From Grammothele lineata (lineage: Eukaryota > Basidiomycota > Agaricomycetes > Polyporales > Polyporaceae), in NCBI GenBank assembly GCA_002150815.3, contig NDFF03000173.1, positions 1 to 64,000 on the forward strand: a stretch of 64,000 bases of DNA, in the 5' to 3' direction. The notes under the pieces are model-generated. The model did not search any database. It was not told where the DNA came from and saw nothing but the letters and a program-made list of their open reading frames with translations. The stretch's first letter is position 1. The number at the start of each line of letters is the position of its first letter. The position numbers and the translations under genes were made by a program. Shown one piece after another: positions 46,691-56,809 of this stretch.

Positions 46691-47183
46691 GCGTGGGCGT
46701 TCGATATGGTAGACTTCAAGGACTATTGTTTTATCTTATCAATCCGCCTTAGAGTGTTCACGATTGGTTAAGTTAATGGATTGGTTACGGCGTTGAGTAA
46801 TGCAGACGTCCACGTTCCACGAGTAGGCTTGTCCCAAGACACGATCAGCAAGCGCTGCACAGGTCAGAGGCCCGGACTAGCCTTTGTCTACACCACGCAC
46901 TAGTGCACGAGAGCAACAGGTAAAAGCGGCGATCTTTGCGTGTAACTTGTCGATCCTCGCCTCGGCCGGTATCAGGAGGACCGAGTTCCACGCACTCCCT
47001 TCAATTGGGGTGAAATCATAGAGGATGCGGAGATTTGAGAGCTGATGATGGCCGAAGAATGGATGAAGGATCAGATAAACTTGAACGCGCCAAAGTTATG
47101 CCGGCATCGACTCTGCCTCAGATTCTTGTCCTCCTCTGCTGCCGTCGCTGTGGGTATGTGACTTTGCGTGACGCTGTCTCAAA
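46691..47183. other. Intergenic region, nothing recognised
   Basis: About 500 bases between the WD-repeat gene and the regulatory palindrome of the first homeodomain gene. Confidence 0.5.
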
Positions 47184-47201
47184 ACGCGTGACGTCATGCG
47201 T
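47184..47201. promoter_or_regulatory. CRE-centred palindrome upstream of homeodomain gene 1
   Basis: ACGCGTGACGTCATGCGT, one mismatch from the perfect 18-bp palindrome at 52778. The core TGACGTCA is the binding site of ATF/CREB-type bZIP factors. It lies 124-141 bp before the ATG at 47325. Confidence 0.6.
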
Positions 47202-47324
47202 GATTCCTGGAGAAAGGGCCGGGTGTCCGGCTGGTCCCGGGTCCCCGACGACGTCGACTTCGACCGAGCAAAGTCTCTTCATGTTCATTTTCCTCCTTCC
47301 CGTCCTCAAGTCACTAGCCTGCCC

Positions 47325-48604
47325 ATGATTAGTCTCGCAGTCAAGACAGAAGCCAACGACGAGGTGTACTGGATTCCACCGCCTAGTCCTACGGAGAGCA
47401 GCACTTCATCTGGATTGAACATCAAGAGCGAAAAACAGGGTAAATCCAAGGCTCGCCGCCGACTCCCTCAAGAGGCGTACGACATCCTCAATGGCAAGTC
47501 GCTCCAGTCTTCAGCCTGTCTGTTCACACAGCACTTAGTTCGATCCCTCTTGCTTTCTCTAACTTCCAGAGTACTACTACACCGTCAGCGACAAACCTTC
47601 AGATGCCGCGCTAGCCGCGTTGGCAGCACAAATCGTCCTAATTCCAAAAGGAGAGCACTATACCCCAAGTCTCGTCGACCGGTGGTTCAAAGCTAAGAAG
47701 CATACTCTCAAACGCGCTGCTGAACGCAAGGGCGGGGGGACCTCTGTCCAATGCGCGTGTACGGACTCCGTCACTTGTGAGTCGGCTCGAAGGGTTCTCT
47801 TCGTACGCCTTCCTGGGGGCTGATGCTGGCGGTGTATCTCACTCATGGCACACAATTGATTCAAAGTTGGATGTTCTGCTCGACGAGGATCCAAATCCCT
47901 CATCGGAAGTCGCGGATATATGGGCGACGCGGCTGGGTATGACGGCCTCGGACGTGTTGGCACACGCCGATCGGAGGCGGAAAAGGCGTGGGCGTTGCGC
48001 GATGCACTCTACGGTACGTACTCATATCACTGGCAACTTGCCATGGCCAGACAGCGATCGCCTGTTGGTTTGGCAGGGAACCCCAAAGCGTCCACCAAGC
48101 ATCCCCCAGTACACACGCATACATGAATCTCCTGGAGCTGGACACGCCGCGTCTGGTCAATGGCGATTCCTGCAGGTCTCATTTGGCGGTGTGTCTCCGC
48201 CTCCTCCCCCACCATCTGATCCCGTCCAGAACCACGTGGAGCCTTCAAGCGTACACGCTGCCACTCCCGCCGCTTCCACAGAAGACGCAAGTTGTACAAG
48301 CGCTTCCTCTACCTTTGCTCGAGACGACTTCACGTCGGCTACGACATCTCTCCCTGAACGTACTGCCAGGGCGCGATGTCGACATTCAGATCGCGAAGAC
48401 ATCTTAGCACAACTAGCTGCCCGGCTGCACGATACTTTGCTTACCTCTGTCAACTCGCCAAGCCTCGATGTTCCTTCGCGCCCACATACGCTTGCCGAGC
48501 TAGTCCGGGTGCTTGATTCTAACGCGTCCCCGCACGCCACAGCGTTTCTGGAGCGCGTCTCGAAGGGCGCATACGCCTCCTTCGGTCTCATATCGGCTAC
48601 CTGA
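47325..48604 (+). CDS. Homeodomain-like protein, paralog 1 (diverged recognition helix)
   Basis: Exon 1 (47325-47493) ends in KARRRLPQEAYDILN. The intron uses a GC donor (GCAAGT), and exon 2 starts at 47570 with EYYYTVSDKPSDAALAALAAQI, then YTPSLVDRWFKAKKHTLKR, the third helix of a homeodomain. The invariant Asn51 of the WFxN motif is Ala and Arg53 is Lys, so DNA contact is doubtful. A later exon has the family block KLDVLLDEDPNPSSEVADIWATRLG, and the C-terminus (to 48604) has ERVSKGAYASFGLIS, both shared with paralogs 2 and 3. The splice joining exon 2 to the KLDVLL block could not be settled, since the expected acceptor would shift frame. A longer in-frame start at 47196 exists. It may be a decaying copy. 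Confidence 0.6.
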
Positions 48605-48689
48605 CTGGTCTATTCCCAAACTCTTTGTCTGGTCACGTACATTATTTCTGTTTTAATGGCCATACGGCACTGTCTGCATCGTATCTTAC

Positions 48690-49300
48690 ATCAGTTTCGA
48701 AGCCAAGGATCCTCAATGCGACTGGCAGCAGGCGCGAGATCCGCCACGTAAGTTGAACCCTGGCGCACACTACACCGAGACTACGTGAGGTGATCGACAA
48801 CTGCACGGATTTCATCAAAGCGTGTCTCTGTATCCTTCTCAGGCACATCCCACTCTAAGACCTCCACCTTCGACAGACGCGCTCGGTCGCGATGCTTAGC
48901 GGAGCTCATCCCAGACCGCCGAGATGGCCTGTGTCGTTGTCATCCCTCCGACGTTAAGCGTCTCCAAACCCGGGAACACGCGAAAGAGCGCAACTCATGT
49001 GGTAGCGGACGCATCCACGCGGTCGCCGTTGTCGACGGAAAGGCTCTTCAGGGGTATAACGTAGAAATGCCGTGCGAAGTTGAGAAATGGCGATTCTGTG
49101 CAGGAGAAACCCCATCAAGCCTGCATCGAGAGCGCACCTCGGGGCTGTGCTTCGGTGCGGGGAGCGGTGAACGTGATGTGCATGAGGCGGTACTGCGTGG
49201 TTTGCCAACCCTCCGTCCTTATCGTCAGCCTCAGAAGCGCCCATTCCCTTGGTTTCCTGTGACCGCGTACTCCTCTCTTACTTTTGATCGTCCGTCGTGT
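48690..49300 (-). pseudogene. F-box gene remnant 1
   Basis: Minus-strand sequence matching the 3' half of the F-box gene at 54746-56278: RLETLEWD-like and MRFDEIRAVVDH-like codons near 48790-48850, the RLETLNVGG-like block near 48950, and the matches to YVVPLESLSVD and LLNFARHF near 49010-49090. Internal segments are missing (near 48900) and stops interrupt the frame. No F-box is left. Confidence 0.7.
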
Positions 49301-49728
49301 GCTAGAAAGATCTGAATCACACAGCTCAGCATACTGAATCTCATCGTCGTCAACCTGTACGTGGCGGCCTTCTAACGTATGATCAAACTACAGGCTGACA
49401 GCGCTTGCACGTCCAGTTTGATCAACCAAGAATATCAACAGCGACAATCTACAGTCTTCACTGATCTCTTCTCGATTTCCAGTACGTTCCTAGTATCTGC
49501 CTAGTCAAAGGTAATTACCTGACGCCTGTAATGTGAACGCTTTACCTTATGACGGCTTAGGTGTCGTTAGGGAGTACCGGAAACCGTTCTGTTGAGTTGG
49601 ACGTGATCTGCTCAGGTCAAATACTCTCGAGATAGTCTTCGGAATAAGCCTAAGGTACGATTCTCTCTCGCCCTTGCCATCCTTAGTCTACAAGCTAACT
49701 CGATGGATTCCGGTTTATTAATGCAGCA

Positions 49729-52020
49729 ATGTGGCTCCTGAATACTAAGACCGCAGTGCTTAAGTTCTTCAGCCGTCCGGAGGATGTGCCCGGAGGCTAT
49801 GCGGTTCTGTCACACGTCTGGGGTAACGCTTCAGATGAAGATACGTTTCAAAAGGTTCAAGATGCCATGAAACGCTGCGAGGAGGACGAGGAACGTCGTT
49901 CTACGCTAGCAGAAAGCGGGAAAACGCGGCTCACCTTTGAAGAACTTCAGGAAGCTGTCGAGCAACTTCAGGCTATGGTCTTGCACTAGCAGCAGCACAC
50001 CATAGACGACCTCGTTTCCATCCTCGATGGTAGTCACGGAGTCAACCAACGCTTGCGGTCTCGGGCTTCCGACGTCTCGGCCACTCCACTTGAGCCATGT
50101 TCGTCTCCTACCCCCGACGTGCAGTTAATGCCACCCCAAACATTCTCTCATATCCATCCTCCGACTACTCCTCGCGATCTCGTCTCTCCCAAGATCCGTG
50201 ACTTCCTCCGTCATGCTGAGGAATACGGATTCGAATGGGCATGGGCAGACACCTGTTGCATTGACAAGACGAGCAGTTCCGAGCTGACGGAAGCTATTAA
50301 CTCCATGTTTCGTTACTACGCCCTTTCTAGCGTCTGCATCGTCTACATGGCTGACGTTTCCGACGGAAGAGACCAATCGAAGGACCCCGGCTCCCAGTTT
50401 CGGGAAAGCCGGTGGCACGAACGGGGCTGGACGCTACAAGAGCTTCTCGCGCCCAGTTACGTGCTCTTCATGTCGTGCGACTGGCAGTTGCTGGGGGATA
50501 AGTTTGCCCTTGCGCCACTCTTAGAGTCCATCACACGAATTCCCGTTAGCGTTCTCCGGCTCCAAGAGGACGTGACCGAGGTCAGCATCGCGGCAAGGAT
50601 GTCCTGGGCATCCAAACGCTCGACGACTCGAATCGAAGACGAGGCGTATTGCTTGTTCGGGATTTTCGGGATAAACATGCCCACTTTGTACGGCGAGGGG
50701 CGCAATGCTTTCTATCGTCTGCAAGAGCAAATCCTCAAGGGATCTAATGATACCAGTCTCTTTGCGTGGGGCGGCATTCACCTCACCGCTAGCATAGACA
50801 GCCGCGGAGGCCACATGTGGCGGATGCTCAACATGTCTAGCGAGAGCTTGCTTGGCCGGGAAAAAGAAGTGATGGACAACCATGGGTTCCACTATATCTT
50901 TTCGCCTTCCCCTTCAATGTTCAAGCTGGGAGATCGAGTGATTACTGCTCGCGAAGACACAACAACAGTCACAAGAACCATATCAGTGAGAAAATCATTC
51001 TTTATCCCTTCTATTGTTTAACATTGTGGTAATTCTTGTGATTTGTAGGAGACTGCAACTCATGGATCGAATTCCGGGATAGCACCACAATTTGTTTCGT
51101 TCACCGTGACTTCCCAAGGCGTCCGCGCTCACCTTCCGGTCTACCGGTTCCCCGATGACTCGCCGCATGGAAGGTACATGATCGCTTTGCTCTCTGGAAA
51201 CGAGTATATTTCACAACAAGGCAGTACCAAGCTCTGTCTCATCCTATGCACCGTCAAAGGGCTATCTATCACTAGAACGGAGATACCAACCTACACCTGT
51301 TCAAGCACGTCACATCGACTCCTTCCCATCACACCAGAGCTTAGCGATTCGCTCCCTTGGGAATGGAAAGACGTGTATATCACTCCATGGCCAACATACC
51401 GTGTCCTAGACAACTCCTCGACGAAACCACACGACGTTGTTGCACGCCTCAATCGAGGATCTTCCCCGCCTTTCCTATTCTCTCCATACATGATCAGGAG
51501 CTTCGAGCGCCGCTTCTCGCTCAAGCTGATTTCTACCACATCACTGCCGACACCATGGACAGGCGAGCAGCCGACACTCATTGTCTTTCAAACGGAGGAA
51601 GTGTCCCTCGAGTATCCGTTTCAGCCGACTCGGTTGGTGATGCAGTTCGGTCGTTGTACCCGCGATGAGCTCTCTCCAGGCCAGCTTGGGCCGCATTATG
51701 CGTCCTGTTGGTTTGCGGATGCTAGCCCTCGGAGAGAGATCAGCGGGGTGCATGATTGTAATCACGACCATATTGCGCTGGACGAGCAGGGACTCATATC
51801 TGTCTCCAGACTGAGTTGGATAGTATCAACTCGATCCTGGTTACGGAAGACAGAGTATTTGGAGATCATTCTCTCATTCAAGAGGAGCTTACTATACATG
51901 GAAGGGACAACGATACAAGTTTGCTTTGAAGACTACAAACAAGGTATGGAACACGTCTCGAACAACATGAGGAGTCGTAGGGTAGTTCGGGGATCTATTA
52001 GGAGGGCCTCGGGCGCATAA
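49729..52020 (+). pseudogene. HET-domain (heterokaryon incompatibility type) gene with in-frame stop
   Basis: From ATG 49729 the frame starts as HET proteins do (MWLLNTKTAVLKFFSRPEDV, then GGYAVLSHVWGNASDEDTFQ). It meets TAG at 49987-49989, directly before CAGCAG, and then continues in the same frame with DFLRHAEEYGFEWAWADTCC, IDKTSSSELTEAINSMFRYY, RESRWHERGWTLQELLAPS and EDEAYCLFGIFGINMPTLYG. One intron (50986-51048) joins to a second exon ending at 52020. Without the stop it would be about 741 residues. No intron can remove the stop, since the nearest bracket would be 12 nt. HET domains trigger programmed death in fungal non-self recognition; this allele looks disabled. It could also be a sequencing error or a polymorphism. 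Confidence 0.82.
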
Positions 52021-52337
52021 ATCTGAATGCTTATGGCTGATGTACGGACATGTTGAAAGGTCACCGGCGTTCACTTGAGATAATTCACACATGTAAGCTT
52101 TCGAGTTCACAAGGTTCAGTCGTGGCGTCGATGGCATTCGCACGGCAGCGCCCAATGCGCGATCGAAGAGGCGGACCTGCCCACCGACACAAAATTCGTG
52201 ATTTCGCCCAAGACTGTATATCAGCGTCTGGCTGGCACTCTACGCGTCGCAACCACCGCTGCATAATACATCTTCAGGTCTCAGTCATCATATGATTCAT
52301 CCCATTCTAAGGCTTCCAAGCCACGTCCTGAACCGGC
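52021..52337. other. Intergenic region, nothing recognised
   Basis: Spacer between the HET gene and the second F-box remnant. Confidence 0.5.
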
Positions 52338-52575
52338 GTGCTCATGGAGACAGAGAACGATCTCTTCCACAAGTTCGTCCGTGATGGACACACCCGAGGC
52401 CTCTCGCGGCGGCATGAGCCGCCGCAAACGCGGGCACGTCGGCTGTGCGATCAGCTCCTACTCAACCGCAGCCTCAACGAAGCCTGCGCTCTGTACGTAT
52501 GCGCTCGGTCGCGAAACATATCGAAGCCTCGCGCGCACCGACGTGAACGTGCAAGCGGTGCAAGGTAATCCGAGT
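52338..52575 (-). pseudogene. F-box gene remnant 2
   Basis: Matches 54858-55080 of the intact F-box gene on the minus strand (shared landmarks GGAGACAGAGAACGA and CCGCCGCAAACGCGGGCAC), covering the LRQLTLREASDAAMTDELMDE region. It is short and without an open frame. Confidence 0.65.
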
Positions 52576-52777
52576 GAGCGAAAAGCGGTAAAACTTTAGC
52601 ACTGCACACAAGACTAGAATATAGTCACGCACCAGCGATTCAAGTGTATGTGCGTAGTGGAGAGATTTCTGGCAGCGAATGCGAGTTCTTTGGCGTCAAG
52701 CAATAATGCAGCACAAGTAATGGGGTGTAAACTAGAAACTAGCAAGTGCCGCGCGTACGCGGTCGTTGGTCCGGCCG

Positions 52778-52795
52778 ACGCGTGACGTCACGCGT
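52778..52795. promoter_or_regulatory. Perfect 18-bp CRE palindrome upstream of homeodomain gene 2
   Basis: ACGCGTGACGTCACGCGT is its own reverse complement, centred on TGACGTCA and flanked by MluI-like ACGCGT. It is 203 bp before the ATG. Confidence 0.65.
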
Positions 52796-52997
52796 TTGAT
52801 AAGGCGCGTCTCGTGCGGCATGCGCGTGACGCAACGTAAATCCCACGTCACTGCTTCCCACGCGCGCTTTATGCGTTGCTGGCGAGGACACGCTCGAAGC
52901 CCGAAGCCAACTACGACCGCTGCGAGCCCCGCGAAACTCCATCCTCCTAAAGAGCCTCTTGCGATGCGCCTAGGGCCGCGCACCACCACCAGTTTCA

Positions 52998-54401
52998 ATG
53001 GACCCATTTACGGCTTATCAGGCGTACATAGCCAGCACTTCCACGGACGCTGAGGTGCCAGCCTCGTCCCAGATTACTAGCGGTGGCGCAGCGGAGGCGC
53101 CAACGCGCGCCGGGAAGGGGACGCGGCGACGGTTGACGAGGGAGGGATACAACCTCCTAGAGCGTGAGTTCCTCCTATTTCCTACACTGCGCGTCCCAAT
53201 ACCCCCACCTCCCACCCTCGCCTCGCCACATCCCTCACCGCCACAATCTGCGTATTCATGCACACTTGACGCATACGTGCTCCATCGCGCTGCGCAGAAT
53301 ATTATGCCAACATCAGCAACAACCCCTCGGATAGTGCGCGTACCGCGCTCAAGGACGCGATTTGCGGGCTGCCGGGGTGCGAGTGGTACACGACGCAGAA
53401 CGTATATAGCTGGTTCTACGCAACGCGCCGCACGCGCGGGGACGCGCCCAACCGGCGCGTCCGTGGCGGGAGTGGCCCTACTGGTAAGTAACTCAATTCT
53501 TGAGGGCTCGGGGCGTTAAAATCGACCTTAACGTGAACTGGATTGAATCTCGCAGTGGTACAGAAGCTAGACGTACTGCTGTGGGAGGAGCCTAACCCGA
53601 CTGAAGAGGTCGCCGCAATCTGGGCGGACACGCTAGGCGAAGGCACGACCGCGCAGCAGATCCTGACTTACGCTTTCCTCAAGCAGGCCGACACGAAGCC
53701 CAAGAGTCCGAGCCAGAAAGACTCGCCTGTAAGCCAGGTGATGGTCAGTATTGGTATATATGTGCGCGCCCGAAAACGATGTTGACCGCTCACGCTCCCC
53801 CAATCAGTCTCTGAAGGACCTCAACTCGGAAAGTCCTACTGCGACTTCGACGGCTCTTCCTGCCTCCGGTCCAGGTGTTGCATGCCTCACGCCGCTCGCC
53901 GTCGCCACAGACGCGCCCGCGCTCTCGGAGACCGGCTCACAGCCACCCTCGCCGACGTTCGACTTCGGTACGCGCACGCCAACTGAGACTGAGGGATCGC
54001 GCACGTCAGTTCCGCCAGAGGGCGACGACAGTGAGCTTCCTTTCCTCCTTTTCTCCTCGACTCTTTAATCTTTCGCCTCCCATTGTTCGCTCATCGCGCA
54101 TTGCTCGAGGGCAAAGCTGACTGCCATCTCCATTCTAGCAGACGCACCCGCCATTCCGGAGGACCTTGTAGCGCAGCTGCAGGATGTCCTCCATCAAGCT
54201 CAGCACACGCATCCAGAGTGGACGGATGGAGAGCCCCCGGTCACACAGGAAGAGGGGCAGCCGCGGACGCTCGCGGCGCTCACGGGTTGGCTACAGGAGC
54301 AGCAGGACATCTCTACGGCTTTTCTGAACGGGGTCGCGAGCGGGGCGTACGCACGGCTGGGCCTCGTGGCGCCACTAGAGGGCCTTAACGTAGCTCGCTG
54401 A
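52998..54401 (+). CDS. Homeodomain protein, paralog 2
   Basis: Five exons: 52998-53163, 53298-53483, 53556-53737 (or 53728), 53808-54030 and about 54139/54142-54401 (tandem TAGCAG acceptor). The N-terminal 45 residues are disordered. The homeodomain spans about 46-115: RRRLTREGYNLLEQYYANIS, NNPSDSARTALKDAICGLPG, then WYTTQNVYSWFYATRRTR, where Asn51 is replaced by Ala. Next come the family block VQKLDVLLWEEPNPTEEVAAIWADTLG, a Ser/Thr/Pro-rich segment, and a C-terminal block (WLQEQQDISTAFLNGVASGAYARLGLV). Probably nuclear. It is not obviously a mating-type protein. The ATG follows the CRE palindrome by about 200 bp. Confidence 0.75.
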
Positions 54402-54745
54402 GCTGAAAACAGGGAGCACTCGCATCCTGTGCAAGTGTGGAGGATTGCGGTGGTTTGACGTTCTCGGTTCGCAGTCTGGTATGTGTGTATGTTTTGTATT
54501 TGCGTTGTTCCACGCTGTCCATCGCGTTCGTTTTCAGCTGTCGTATTGTATACTTATAACATCAGGTTTACGCCTCCCTACATGTGAGCACGGAGCCTCG
54601 AACACTGTTCAACACGCCGTCGGTAACTACAACGCCAGCTACTCCCTGGGAGCGAAGCCTTGAGACAAAACTATACGAACGCCGAGAGCATCAGGTGACT
54701 ACGCTCAAAATCCATCAAGTCCAGAGGAGACGCACTACATTGCAA
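54402..54745. other. Convergent intergenic region
   Basis: 3' flanks of homeodomain gene 2 and the F-box gene. The stretch TACTTATAAC...CTCCCTACA near 54550-54580 recurs after homeodomain gene 3 (58452-58485), so the duplicated unit includes the 3' UTR. Confidence 0.5.
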
Positions 54746-56278
54746 TCAGACAATGACGTTATCGACGACCGCACGGATTTTGTCAAAGCGCATCCCTCTC
54801 AGGTCCTCCTTGGGCGCATCCCATTCCAACGTCTCCAGGCGACCCCCCAACGTCTGACGCTCACGGAGACAGAGAACGACTTCATCCATGAGCTCGTCCG
54901 TCATGGCTGCATCCGACGCCTCGCGCAGCGTCAGCTGCCGCAAACGCGGGCACACAAGTTGTCCCGTCGGATCCCACCCATCCGTGGCCTCCGAGCCTCC
55001 ACCCTCAACTGACACGCTCGGCCGCGACGCGTGGTGGAGTCCAGCCCAGACCGCCGAGATAACCGCTGTGGTTTTCATCGGTCCGACGCTGAACGTCTCC
55101 AAGCGCGGGAACGCACGGAGGAGAGCGGCCCACGTAGTAGCAGACACGTCCGCGAGGTCATTGATGTCGACAGAGAGGCTCTCCAGGGGCACAACGTAGA
55201 AGTGGCGTGCGAAGTTGAGGAGGGACGCTTCTGGGCTGGAGTAGTCCCGTCTAGCCTGCAGCGATAGTGCACCTTGGGGCTGTGCTGGTGTTGCGTCGAT
55301 GCAGGGAGCAGCGAACGTGGCGTGCATGAAGTAGTATTTCCGGATGTGTATAGTGGCGTGGGTTGCCCTCTTGAGGAATGGGAGGCATGAAAGGTCTGAC
55401 GGAAGGAGCTGGTGGAGACCACCATGGGCAGATGGCTGGGAGGGTATGTCGTCCGCAATGTAGACGTTCGCAGAGGCCGGAACCGTGATGTTTGACAAGA
55501 ACTGTCTCGTGTGGGATATGGTGTTATAACAGAGCTGGAAGACTTGTAGCCTCTTCAGCGGCGTCGGCACGTATTGTAGAGTAGACGGCAAATCGCTGGC
55601 GCTCATAGGATCCAGGTAGCAAAGGAATGAAGTGAGAGCAAGTTCTTCCAGGTTGACTGCGCTAGCCAGCGCATTCAAGAGCGCATCAAACGTGACCCCA
55701 TCCCAGACTCGCGCGCGAAGCGCCAGCCGGCGTAACTGCCTCACCACTGTCGCGTCCCATGGCGACTTCGTGCACGACATACTCAAAGACGTGAGCCGCG
55801 GATGCTGTTGGGGTGAGATCCTTGGCGCCATCGCGCCTTGTCCTCCCATCGACGACGCGATACGCAGGGTCTCGAGGTATGGCATCGCTCCGGTAAGCAG
55901 CTCGCCGAGTGACTGGCCTGCGAACCTGAGATACATGGTGTTAATTTTGAGTGACCGTATGCGGTGGATGTGGGGCCGGAGAAGATGTACATCTTCAGCG
56001 GGAAAGTCATAGGAGTCGAAGATAATGTCCAGGAGAGAGGATGCGGAGCGGGCGAGACATAACTGCAGCCAGCCAGAACTGGGTCCTACGCTGATCGTGG
56101 TCCAATAGCTGGGGGTACGGGATATAAAATGGTTCCACCGTCTGCATACAATGTGGAGGTCAAGCCAGGGGGTCGTGTTCGACGATGCACGGGTAGTATG
56201 CAAGTCTTCGATGTAGGCGGTGAAGATGAGGGCGAGGATCTCGTTTGGGAGGTTATCGATGAGCGGTATGTCTACCAT
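54746..56278 (-). CDS. F-box and leucine-rich-repeat-like protein
   Basis: A single-exon gene of 510 residues from the ATG at 56278. An F-box occupies about residues 5-60 (LIDNLPNEILALIFTAYIED, then VCRRWNHFISRTPSYWTTI), followed by irregular leucine-rich repeats (HIHRIRSLKIN, MPYLETLRI, HPRLTSLSM, VNLEELALTSF, FPRLETFSVG, CPRLRQLTLRE, GRLETLEWD). F-box proteins link targets to SCF ubiquitin ligases through Skp1. This expanded basidiomycete group has unknown targets. It is convergent with homeodomain gene 2; decayed copies of it lie next to homeodomain genes 1 and 2, so the two gene types were duplicated together. Confidence 0.85.
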   Translation of the reverse strand: MVDIPLIDNLPNEILALIFTAYIEDLHTTRASSNTTPWLDLHIVCRRWNHFISRTPSYWTTISVGPSSGWLQLCLARSASSLLDIIFDSYDFPAEDVHLLRPHIHRIRSLKINTMYLRFAGQSLGELLTGAMPYLETLRIASSMGGQGAMAPRISPQQHPRLTSLSMSCTKSPWDATVVRQLRRLALRARVWDGVTFDALLNALASAVNLEELALTSFLCYLDPMSASDLPSTLQYVPTPLKRLQVFQLCYNTISHTRQFLSNITVPASANVYIADDIPSQPSAHGGLHQLLPSDLSCLPFLKRATHATIHIRKYYFMHATFAAPCIDATPAQPQGALSLQARRDYSSPEASLLNFARHFYVVPLESLSVDINDLADVSATTWAALLRAFPRLETFSVGPMKTTAVISAVWAGLHHASRPSVSVEGGGSEATDGWDPTGQLVCPRLRQLTLREASDAAMTDELMDEVVLCLRERQTLGGRLETLEWDAPKEDLRGMRFDKIRAVVDNVIV

Positions 56279-56809
56279 GATAGATCGAAACAGCACAGTC
56301 AGAGTTCGTCGTTGAGTCTCCTCAGGCCTGGGAGGTATTCGGATCAGTTCAGATCTAAAGCGACGGCTTGTCCTTAATGCGAGCGTATGACTAGGATCGG
56401 AACTGTGGCGGGTCCGTGTGAACTGAACAAACATATATCAACACCGAATTTCCACGTGGTCACGTACGATTTGTTTCTCAAGTGTACGAGCCATGTCTGT
56501 GAAAGCGATTCCTTCGACACCATAGAACGGAAGTTCAAAGCAACTGAGACGACAGAATACTCCAAGTCCCAGTCGCCGTACCCCCCGTTCAACGTTCAAG
56601 ACTCGCCGTCCATGCGTTACGTCACGCGTTTAAATCCCATATCGCCGCCTCCCACGCGCCTTGGACCCTTCGAACCTTACAGCCGGGCTGGCGGGGACCT
56701 TGAATCCCGAGGCTTGAAGTCAAACCACGACAGCCTTCAGCCCTGCAGGACGCCGTCGTCTCAATAACCGATAAGGGCCTCGTGCGATGCGCCTGGGCGT
56801 GCACCAGCG
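56279..56809. other. Divergent intergenic region between the F-box gene and homeodomain gene 3
   Basis: Holds promoters of both genes and the CRE-like palindrome at 56612-56629. Confidence 0.5.
56612..56629. promoter_or_regulatory. CRE-like palindrome upstream of homeodomain gene 3
   Basis: ATGCGTTACGTCACGCGT, with the core TTACGTCA differing by one base from the perfect TGACGTCA. It lies 181-198 bp before the ATG. Confidence 0.55.

Noticed and set aside
49729..49989. A separate 86-residue gene
   Set aside because: The frame after the stop is the same and continues the HET domain, so this is the 5' part of one broken gene.
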